Assembly: GCA_023420245.1 (NCBI GenBank) | Contig: JAEZWL010000085.1 | Span: forward strand, 1 to 10,429 | Length of the DNA: 10,429 bases | Source of the DNA: Bacillota bacterium | Lineage (GTDB): Bacteria; Bacillota; Clostridia; Oscillospirales; Acutalibacteraceae | Direction: 5' to 3' | Shown here: in pieces, positions 1-5,934 of the stretch | Layout: every line of letters starts with the position of its first letter | How positions within the stretch are numbered: the stretch's first letter is position 1 | Translations under genes and position numbers: made by a program | Notes under the pieces: model-generated | The model's input: the letters and a program-made list of their open reading frames with translations, nothing else | The model's database searches: none | What the model was told of the DNA's origin: nothing

Positions 1-151
1 AAGTTAACCACAAAAGAATACCAAGACCCTTTTAAGGGTTAGCCGGTAGTCAATCCACTACGGCTTGAACAAAGTGAAAGCCAGCGTCTTTTAGGCGCTG
101 GCAATCTTATGCCCTTTTAGGGCTAGTGCAAGCCACCCGTTTTACGGGTGG
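1..151 (-). ncRNA. Omega RNA-like (HEARO-like) hairpin array, partial
   Basis: Five compact stem-loops follow one another: 25-40 (ACCCTT/AAGGGT), 41-65 (AGCC plus GTAGT paired to ACTAC plus GGCT, one bulged G), 80-102 (GCCAGCG paired to CGCTGGC), 111-123 (GCCCT/AGGGC) and 133-151 (CCACCCGT/ACGGGTGG). Four have a loop that reads TTTTA on the plus strand and TAAAA on the minus strand. Such arrays at the edge of a transposon are typical of the guide-RNA scaffolds of IS200/IS605-superfamily nucleases. Minus strand is preferred because the array then begins directly after ATGA (155-152), the motif I recall being reported next to HEARO elements, and because bases 26-1 can be read as S-W-Y-S-F-V-V-N, similar to the start of IscB/IsrB proteins. 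Against this, a pair inside the third stem (87 with 95) is G-U on the plus strand but A-C on the minus strand. A plus-strand TnpB-type RNA is therefore a real alternative. The family assignment rests on memory of such RNAs, not on a search. Confidence 0.5.
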
Positions 152-157
152 TCATGA
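1..157. mobile_element. End of an IS200/IS605-superfamily element (rest outside window)
   Basis: The hairpin array stops abruptly near 151, followed by the 8-base palindrome GTCATGAC (151-158). About 16 bases later comes the stop codon of the minus-strand zinc-ribbon gene. This fits an element that inserted just behind a gene without breaking it. Its body, with any tnpA, tnpB or iscB gene, would lie left of base 1. A subterminal hairpin at the element end (133-151) is typical of elements moved by Y1 transposases. The exact boundary cannot be fixed without an empty-site comparison. Confidence 0.5.
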
Positions 158-173
158 CGTCGGTTTTGTACGA

Positions 174-539
174 TTATTCCTCTGCTAATTTGTGACCGCA
201 TTTACTGCAATAAACAGAATCCTGAGGATTTTCCTGACCGCAGTTCTTGCATACCGTTTTTGCGCGCATGGCTACCAGCTGTTCGTTTACAGCATCCAGC
301 TGTTCATATAAATCATCAATTGCGACAATACATTCATCTGCTAAGTCAGAGGAATCATTATCCGTCTTTTTCGCTTCGTAAACCATTCTGCCGAGTGATT
401 CATAACGTCTTGAAATTTCATTGTTCAGATCTGCGGCGTTTAATCTCAGCTTTGAAATATCAACAATTTGCCCGGCTTTTTTCCCAACTACATTAACCGC
501 GGATTTCGCATTAACAACTACATCTTCTAAAAGTCCCAT
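174..539 (-). CDS. Small coiled-coil and zinc-ribbon protein, function unknown
   Basis: A protein of 121 residues. Residues 1-93 are rich in Ala, Leu, Glu and Lys and look like long amphipathic helices, probably a coiled coil (about 28-92). The C-terminus carries a zinc ribbon, C97-x2-C100-x10-C111-x2-C114, of the type annotated as zinc_ribbon_2 or DZR. No signal peptide or membrane segment is seen, so it is probably cytoplasmic. The ATG at 539 has a good AAGGAG site 9 nt upstream (549-554). The gene has its own likely promoter (574-602) and is separated from the kinase gene before it by 109 nt. Proteins of this shape are common in Clostridia, but I know of no firm function; the ribbon suggests protein or nucleic-acid contact. 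A mobile-element end begins about 16-22 nt after its stop codon. Confidence 0.88.
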   Translation of the reverse strand: MGLLEDVVVNAKSAVNVVGKKAGQIVDISKLRLNAADLNNEISRRYESLGRMVYEAKKTDNDSSDLADECIVAIDDLYEQLDAVNEQLVAMRAKTVCKNCGQENPQDSVYCSKCGHKLAEE

Positions 540-548
540 TTTAGCACA

Positions 549-554
549 CTCCTT
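549..554 (-). promoter_or_regulatory. Ribosome binding site of the zinc-ribbon gene
   Basis: The minus strand reads AAGGAG followed by 9 nt and then ATG. This fixes the start of the small gene at 539. Confidence 0.75.
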
Positions 555-573
555 TTTATCTGATGATAATAAA

Positions 574-602
574 ATTATAATTCAAAAATATGTGAAAAGC
601 AA
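574..602 (-). promoter_or_regulatory. Likely sigma-A promoter of the zinc-ribbon gene
   Basis: On the minus strand a perfect -10 TATAAT (579-574) lies 17 nt after TTGCTT (602-597), a weak -35 sharing only TTG with consensus. The spacer is AT-rich. It sits 35 nt before the start codon, so the small gene is probably transcribed alone. The -35 lies inside a short inverted repeat (598-612). Confidence 0.5.
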
Positions 603-612
603 TATAATTGCT
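598..612. repeat. Short inverted repeat overlapping the -35 box
   Basis: AGCAAT and ATTGCT form a 6-bp inverted repeat around a 3-base centre. On the minus strand it is followed by TTTT, so it could be a very weak terminator for the upstream kinase operon, or an operator over the -35 region. The stem is short and AT-rich and may be chance. Confidence 0.25.
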
Positions 613-648
613 ACAGACCGGCGATAAAGTTTTACACCACAAAATTTC

Positions 649-1590
649 TTAATAAATTCCGCCGCCGATAAATTCACGTATGATCGATTTTTTAGGAACA
701 AGCTCGCAATCGATAGATTCAAACTCCTTTAGGCTGTTTAACAGAGACTGCGCCAGAGGATATTGCTCGCTTGCTTTGGGCACAGACTGCAACAGCGGAA
801 TCGCCTGATTTTTCAGCACACAGGTTTCATAGAGGTGAAGGGAATTAATGGTATAATCCACTTGGCTGCGGTACGGCTTAATGTACTTTCTTTCGCCGTC
901 CATTACCGAAGGCCACATGGAAAGGGTTCTTTCCGGCTTGGCGCCGCGAAAATTAAAATCCCGCACAATCCTGCGGATAAGCCGCATATCGTTTGCGCCG
1001 AACAGTTCTTTCTTGCCGTGGTGGATTCCCTGCTTTACGCTGATATAGATTTTCTTTACCCTGTCGTGCGGCAACGGATCGATTACCACGGGATTCAACG
1101 CATGGATTCCTTCAACAATTGCGATATCATGCTCCTTTAAAGAAACATGACGCCTGTGCGGGTAAGGCATATGAATTTCGAAATTAAAAACGGGCATGTC
1201 GCAATGATTGGTTTCAATCAGGTTAAACAAGCAGCTTTTAATTTCAGGAACATTCAGTGCATCCACGCATTCATAGTCGTGCTGCCCGTTTGGAAGCAGC
1301 GGAGCCTGGTGCTCCCCGCGATAAAAATCATCCAGAGAAATAATAGTAGAACCGATTCCAATTTGCTGCAATTCATTTTCCAGCAAATGCGAAGTCGTTG
1401 TCTTACCGCTGCTGGACGGTCCAAAAAGCATGACCAGCTTGCAGTTATTCTCCATTGCGATATCTTTCGCGATATTCAGTAAATTTTGGCTGTAAGCCTC
1501 CTCTGTTCTCGTAACAAAAGCCTCGGGTGCCGTTAAAGCTGCATCGTTAATCCGAGTTAATTCATTCGGATATTCTACGAAATTTGTCAT
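649..1590 (-). CDS. Uridine kinase-like / phosphoribulokinase-family P-loop kinase
   Basis: A protein of 313 residues from the uridine kinase/phosphoribulokinase group of P-loop kinases. It has a Walker A motif G57-PSSSGKT-T65, the substrate-side motif SLDDFY (85-90), a Walker B-like strand ending in VEGIHALNP (159-167), and an arginine-rich lid segment (RRIVRDFNFRG, 206-216). The family phosphorylates nucleosides or related small molecules using ATP; the substrate here is inferred to be uridine/cytidine but is unproven. Many Firmicute relatives are about 550 residues with an N-terminal TGS-like domain. This one has only about 50 residues before the P-loop, so it is the short form. The ATG at 1590 has AGGTG 10 nt upstream (1601-1605). 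The start lies 29 nt inside hemZ, so translation is probably coupled. No clear terminator follows. Confidence 0.85.
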   Translation of the reverse strand: MTNFVEYPNELTRINDAALTAPEAFVTRTEEAYSQNLLNIAKDIAMENNCKLVMLFGPSSSGKTTTSHLLENELQQIGIGSTIISLDDFYRGEHQAPLLPNGQHDYECVDALNVPEIKSCLFNLIETNHCDMPVFNFEIHMPYPHRRHVSLKEHDIAIVEGIHALNPVVIDPLPHDRVKKIYISVKQGIHHGKKELFGANDMRLIRRIVRDFNFRGAKPERTLSMWPSVMDGERKYIKPYRSQVDYTINSLHLYETCVLKNQAIPLLQSVPKASEQYPLAQSLLNSLKEFESIDCELVPKKSIIREFIGGGIY

Positions 1591-3037
1591 AAATATCTTT
1601 CACCTGATCTTTTCTAATAATCATTTCCTCAAATCTGTTGATATATTCATATGGATATTTGAAGTTAAATATCCTTTCCAAACGTTCGGAATACGGATCG
1701 CGGATGATACTGGTTGCTCCTGCTCCGCAGGCAAGAACACTATGGGTTTCATCCATAATAAAAACATTATAAGGGCTCTCAAAGCCGGGTTTTGCCCATC
1801 CGGTATTCTCCAGGTTTCCAACCATCCGGCTCTGGCGGTAAAGATAATAGGGCGCGTAACCGTTCTTCAGCAGCTCCGCGTCGGCATAATCCAGCATCTC
1901 GCTTGCCGCCTTTGCGTCATGCTCCGCGTTTCCTTCCTGAAAAATCTGAGCGGAACGTTTAAGCGCCAATGTATGAACCGTAATGCTTTCCGGAGAAAGC
2001 CGGATCACATGGTCCAAAGTATTCTGAAAGCTTTGCAAGCTGTCTCCCGGAAGACCCGCGATCAAATCCATATTGATATTATCAAATCCATATTCCCGTG
2101 CCATTGAAAAGGCGGAGAGTGTTTGCTCCGTTGTATGGCGGCGACCAATATTTTGCAGCACCTCGTCATTGAGTGTCTGCGGGTTAATGCTGATCCGTGT
2201 TACGCCCTGACTGCTCAGGGCTTCCAGCTTATCAGGAAGGATGGTATCCGGACGGCCGGCCTCCACGGTGAATTCCCTGCAGGCAGTCAAATCAAAGCTG
2301 CGGCGTACCGTTTCGAGCAGGAGCTCCAGCTGTTTTGCGGTAAGGGTGGTAGGCGTTCCTCCCCCAATATAAACGGATTCCAGTCTTAAACCGAGTTCTT
2401 CCGCAACTTTGGCGGTGTGCTCGATTTCTCTGCATAACAAATCCAAATAACCCGGAATCAGCTTTACCGTTTTTTCTACAGAAGAGGAGACAAAAGAGCA
2501 GTAGGCACAGCGAGTGGGACAAAAGGGGATGGAAATATACAGGCTGAAGGATTCAGGCTTTGACAGCGCCAGTATTTTTTCTTCCCTGCGCATGGTTAAA
2601 CAACTTAGCTCGGTTTTTTCCGGAGAAACCAGAAGCTTCTTTTGAAAGTAATCAAGCCCTTTTTTTTCTCCCATTCCTGAGATAATTCCACGAAGAAGCT
2701 TGATGGGTCTGACTCCGATCAACACACCCCATTTTGGTGTAAAGTTGAAATGCTTTACGAATAGTCGAAAGAGCAGCACGGCCAGGCTGCGTTTTATCTC
2801 TGTTTCATCCGGTCGGTTTTCAAGCGGAATTAATTCTGACGCTTCATACCTCTGCCGGTCGAATTGAAGTCTCGCGGTGAGCAGCCATCCATCGGCGTCT
2901 TCCTTTACCTGCGTATATGCTAAAAATTCATCCTCGCATAATTCGGTGGTTACTTTAATTTTTTCATAGGGTAAAAATATCCGGCACAGATTTTCCATTT
3001 CATAATGGAAGGGATGCCCGTCAATTATTAAAGTCAT
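1562..3037 (-). CDS. hemZ: HemZ-type radical SAM protein (coproporphyrinogen dehydrogenase family)
   Basis: A protein of 491 residues. The radical SAM iron-sulfur motif C173-PTR-C177-AY-C180 is intact, followed by GGGTPT (225-230), a SAM-binding glycine motif typical of the HemN/HemW/HemZ group. The first 165 residues, before the radical SAM core, match the N-terminal extension of Bacillus HemZ rather than HemN or HemW. The family is annotated as oxygen-independent coproporphyrinogen III oxidase, which decarboxylates two propionates in heme synthesis. No other heme gene is visible here, so the in vivo reaction is uncertain. The ATG at 3037 lies 17 nt inside the metallo-hydrolase gene and has no good Shine-Dalgarno site, which suggests translational coupling. 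Its 3' end overlaps the kinase gene by 29 nt. Confidence 0.88.
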   Translation of the reverse strand: MTLIIDGHPFHYEMENLCRIFLPYEKIKVTTELCEDEFLAYTQVKEDADGWLLTARLQFDRQRYEASELIPLENRPDETEIKRSLAVLLFRLFVKHFNFTPKWGVLIGVRPIKLLRGIISGMGEKKGLDYFQKKLLVSPEKTELSCLTMRREEKILALSKPESFSLYISIPFCPTRCAYCSFVSSSVEKTVKLIPGYLDLLCREIEHTAKVAEELGLRLESVYIGGGTPTTLTAKQLELLLETVRRSFDLTACREFTVEAGRPDTILPDKLEALSSQGVTRISINPQTLNDEVLQNIGRRHTTEQTLSAFSMAREYGFDNINMDLIAGLPGDSLQSFQNTLDHVIRLSPESITVHTLALKRSAQIFQEGNAEHDAKAASEMLDYADAELLKNGYAPYYLYRQSRMVGNLENTGWAKPGFESPYNVFIMDETHSVLACGAGATSIIRDPYSERLERIFNFKYPYEYINRFEEMIIRKDQVKDIYDKFRRISE

Positions 3038-3668
3038 AAGCCGCGTTACTCATGTATGGGTTATTCTTTCTTTCATATTCCAGTGTGGATTCGCTTTCAT
3101 GCCCCGGATAGATATGATAGTCCCCTTCCAATTTCTTAAGCTTAGACAAGGATTGAAGCATCTGGGGATAGCTGCCGGTTGGAAAATCCGTTCTGCCGCA
3201 GCTGCATTTCATCAGGGTATCACCCGTGAAGATCGCGTTTTCAACCATATAGCAACAGCCGCCGATGGTATGACCGGGAGTGTGCAGCACACGGACGGTG
3301 AGACTGCCAATCCTGATTTCATCCCCGTCGTTCAGCGTCACATCGGCGGTAAACGACGGTACCGGATTGGAGAATATCAAGGTAGACATATTGAGGGAAT
3401 TATCATTGGGAAACATTACATCATCCGAATAAATGTACACTTTAGCGCCGGTAAGCTCCTGAATCCTGCTTACCCCCATAATATGATCAAAATGCCCATG
3501 AGTCAATAAAATTGCTTTCACATTTTCTTTTCCTTTTGCCAATACGGCTTTTGTCAGTTCTGAGCTTTCAAATCCCGGATCAATTACGGCAGTCTCGCCG
3601 CTTGTTTCTTCTGTAAGGAGATAACAGTTTGTTGGCAGAGGTCCGCCGGCAATTTTTGTTATTTTCAT
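3021..3668 (-). CDS. Metallo-beta-lactamase-fold hydrolase, glyoxalase II-like
   Basis: A protein of 215 residues with a complete MBL metal-binding set: H57-x-H59-x-D61-H62 (THGHFDH), H133 (HTPGHT), D150 (FTGDTL) and H190 (YPGHE). This spacing and the CGRTDFP segment (157-163) match the short GloB/YcbL-type hydrolases, which cleave thioesters such as S-lactoylglutathione. The real substrate in a Firmicute that may lack glutathione is unknown. There is no signal peptide, so it is probably cytoplasmic. It is the first gene of a three-gene unit under the promoter at 3707-3735. The Shine-Dalgarno site before the ATG at 3668 is weak. MBL proteins of this kind are frequent neighbours of rel and hemZ in Clostridia. 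Confidence 0.87.
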   Translation of the reverse strand: MKITKIAGGPLPTNCYLLTEETSGETAVIDPGFESSELTKAVLAKGKENVKAILLTHGHFDHIMGVSRIQELTGAKVYIYSDDVMFPNDNSLNMSTLIFSNPVPSFTADVTLNDGDEIRIGSLTVRVLHTPGHTIGGCCYMVENAIFTGDTLMKCSCGRTDFPTGSYPQMLQSLSKLKKLEGDYHIYPGHESESTLEYERKNNPYMSNAAYDFNN

Positions 3669-3706
3669 ATAGAAATCATTTCTTTCATCTCTAATTTATT
3701 CATCGG

Positions 3707-3735
3707 ATTGTATAAGAATATATTTAGCATATCAA
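3707..3735 (-). promoter_or_regulatory. Sigma-A promoter of the MBL-hemZ-kinase operon
   Basis: On the minus strand TTGATA (3735-3730, 5 of 6 to consensus) is followed after exactly 17 nt by TACAAT (3712-3707, 5 of 6). Transcription would start near 3700, giving a leader of about 32 nt. It lies in the 90-nt gap behind rel, where no terminator is visible, so read-through from rel is also possible. Confidence 0.65.
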
Positions 3736-3758
3736 TAACAAATTGAACTGAATCATAT

Positions 3759-5933
3759 TTACGAGCGCCTAATCGATATAATGCCCTCGATATTCGACAG
3801 CTTGTTGATAATACTTTTCAGGTGATCAAGACCGTTAATGGTAACGGTTGCGTAAATAATGGCGGTTGCATCCTTTGTCTCTCTGGAATTGAGAGAATGG
3901 ATGAAAATATGCATATTAAACAGCTGCTGCGTAACATCCGCAAGCAATCCGGAACGGTCGCTGGCGATAATTTCAAGCGTAGATTTGAATTCCTCTTTTA
4001 CTTCTCCTGTCCAATGCGCGTTAATCCAACGCTCCGGCTCGGCCGCTTCGCTGATATTCTTCGGCACATTGGTACAACCCCTTTTATGAATGGAGACACC
4101 AAACCCCCGTGTGATAAAACCGATGATTTCATCGCCCGGAAGAGGATTACAGCAGCGGGAAAATTTGATAAGGCAATTGTCCATGCCGTCCACGGTAACT
4201 CCGCCGTTCGGTTTTCGGTTCACCGGTTTGGGAGGAGCCGTTTCAATTGGCGGAGCAGGGCGCTTCACCTTCATATAATCTTCTTTGATTTTGGGCATGA
4301 TCTTCCAGAGCTGTATTCCTCCGTACCCAATAGCGGAATACACGTCCTCCGCGGTGACACAATTCTGTTTTGCACCGATTTTTTCAATAACGGAAGCCAT
4401 TTCGGCATCCGTAAGCTCGATATTATTCCGTTTGAATTCGCGTTCTAATTCCGCTCTTCCCTCGACGATATTCTCTTCGCGCTTTTCTTTTTTAAACCAT
4501 GCGCGGATTTTATTGCGAGCCTCACTGGTCTTGACAATTTTCAGCCAGTCTCTGCTTGGACCCCTTGTTTCTTTTGAGGTTAATATCTCTATGATTTCTC
4601 CCGTTTTTACTTTATAATCCAACGGTACAATTCGTTTATCCACCTTCGCGCCAATCATACGGTTTCCCACCGCACTGTGAATCGCGTAGGCATAATCAAT
4701 TACGGTAGAACCGGACGGCAGGCTGATTACGTCGCCCTTCGGGGTAAATACGAACACTTCATCCGGCGCCAGATCTGATTTGATGGTACGAACCAAATCC
4801 GTAGCATCCTCATTATCCTTTTGATTTTCCAGCATCTGACGAATCCAGGCAAGCCTTTGTTCCAGAGAATCCGCGCCCTTTGCGGCCAGACCAAGCTTGT
4901 ATTTCCAGTGCGCCGCGATACCGTATTCGGCAGTATGGTGCATTTCCCAGGTTCTGATCTGCACCTCAAAGGGAATTCCTTCCTTACTGATTACAGTGGT
5001 ATGGAGCGACTGGTATAAATTCGGCTTCGGGGTTGAGATATAATCCTTAAACCGGTTTGGAATCGGACGGAACATATCATGAATGACTCCTAGAACGTTA
5101 TAGCAGTCATTTACCGTGTCAACAATAACACGAACCGCGTAAATGTCATAAATTTCGTCCATGGAATGATTCTGTATAAACATTTTACGGTAAATGCCGT
5201 TAATGCTTTTTACTCGGCCTTCCAGAAAAACATTCGGAATCATGGGTGAAATCCGCTCGAAGATACGCTTTTTAGTCAGCTCGATAAATTCTTTGCGCTC
5301 TCCGCTTCTTAAAGCCAGACTGCTCTCGATTTCCTGATAAGCAACCGGATCGAGGCATTTCAGCGATAAATCCTCAAGCTCCTCCTTCATGGCGCGAATA
5401 CCTAAGCGATGGGCAATCGGAGCGTAAACCTCCATGTTTTCCAACGCCTTATCGCGCTGTTTTTGCGCGGGCATAAACTCGATGGTTCGCATATTGTGCA
5501 AACGGTCGGCCAGCTTGATAATGATAACCCGAATGTCATCCGCCATCGCGATCAGCATTTTACGCAGGTTTTCCGCCTGCTGCTCCTCGCGGGAAGAATA
5601 CGGAATCCGACCCAGCTTTGTAACGCCGTCGGTCAGGTAAGCAATTTCTGTGCCGAATTCTTTTTTCAGCTGCTCCAAATTAACCGGCGTATCCTCCACA
5701 ACATCATGCAGGAGTCCGGCCGCGACTGATTCCGTATCCATCCCTAATTCGACCAGAATACAAGATACCGCTACCGGATGTGAAATATACGGCGAGCCGG
5801 AAAGGCGTTTTTGCTCTTCATGAGACTTTAACGCCAGCTGGTAAGCCCGTTCAATAATATCCATATCATAATCGCGTTCGCTGCTCTTAATTATAGCCAG
5901 CAAATCGTCATATGTTTTTAAAGGCCACGCCAT
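3759..5933 (-). CDS. rel: Bifunctional (p)ppGpp synthetase/hydrolase (RelA/SpoT homologue)
   Basis: A full-length long RSH protein, 724 residues from the preferred ATG. The N-terminal HD hydrolase domain keeps H52, H76-D77, E80-D81 and D143 (KLADRLHN). The synthetase domain has R240/K242, the conserved DxxxxR stretch (263-268), RFKD (294-297), PKPNLYQSLHTTV (302-314) and EVQIRT (323-328). RxKD rather than ExDD is the signature of bifunctional Rel. Then come a TGS domain (about 391-454), a CC...H...C motif (C594, C595, H616, C620) in the conserved cysteine/zinc-finger region, and a C-terminal ACT domain (about 649-724). It makes pppGpp/ppGpp on starved ribosomes and also degrades it. The gene starts 1 nt after the recJ stop. 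A GTG at 5942 would add three residues, but the AAAGGA site (5945-5950) is only 2 nt from it and 11 nt from the ATG, so the ATG is preferred. Confidence 0.95.
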   Translation of the reverse strand: MAWPLKTYDDLLAIIKSSERDYDMDIIERAYQLALKSHEEQKRLSGSPYISHPVAVSCILVELGMDTESVAAGLLHDVVEDTPVNLEQLKKEFGTEIAYLTDGVTKLGRIPYSSREEQQAENLRKMLIAMADDIRVIIIKLADRLHNMRTIEFMPAQKQRDKALENMEVYAPIAHRLGIRAMKEELEDLSLKCLDPVAYQEIESSLALRSGERKEFIELTKKRIFERISPMIPNVFLEGRVKSINGIYRKMFIQNHSMDEIYDIYAVRVIVDTVNDCYNVLGVIHDMFRPIPNRFKDYISTPKPNLYQSLHTTVISKEGIPFEVQIRTWEMHHTAEYGIAAHWKYKLGLAAKGADSLEQRLAWIRQMLENQKDNEDATDLVRTIKSDLAPDEVFVFTPKGDVISLPSGSTVIDYAYAIHSAVGNRMIGAKVDKRIVPLDYKVKTGEIIEILTSKETRGPSRDWLKIVKTSEARNKIRAWFKKEKREENIVEGRAELEREFKRNNIELTDAEMASVIEKIGAKQNCVTAEDVYSAIGYGGIQLWKIMPKIKEDYMKVKRPAPPIETAPPKPVNRKPNGGVTVDGMDNCLIKFSRCCNPLPGDEIIGFITRGFGVSIHKRGCTNVPKNISEAAEPERWINAHWTGEVKEEFKSTLEIIASDRSGLLADVTQQLFNMHIFIHSLNSRETKDATAIIYATVTINGLDHLKSIINKLSNIEGIISIRRS

Positions 5934-5934
5934 T

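Noticed and set aside
1..42. Plus-strand reading K-L-T-T-K-E-Y-Q-D-P-F-K-G then stop, as a TnpB C-terminus
   Set aside because: Thirteen residues with no conserved TnpB motif are not enough to call a gene; it is kept only as part of the strand question.
1..151. CRISPR array
   Set aside because: The hairpins differ in stem sequence and spacing. Only the loops are alike, and there is no repeated unit with regular spacers.
133..151. Intrinsic terminator for the zinc-ribbon gene
   Set aside because: The stem is strong, but on the minus strand it is followed by CTTGCAC with no U tract, and it fits the hairpin array better.
763..1482. Plus-strand open frames opposite the kinase gene
   Set aside because: Their translations show no motifs, while the minus-strand gene has a complete P-loop kinase core.
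3822..4448. A 208-residue open frame on the plus strand
   Set aside because: It lies wholly opposite rel, whose reading frame is intact and full of conserved motifs. The plus-strand frame has no recognisable domain and looks like a codon-bias shadow.
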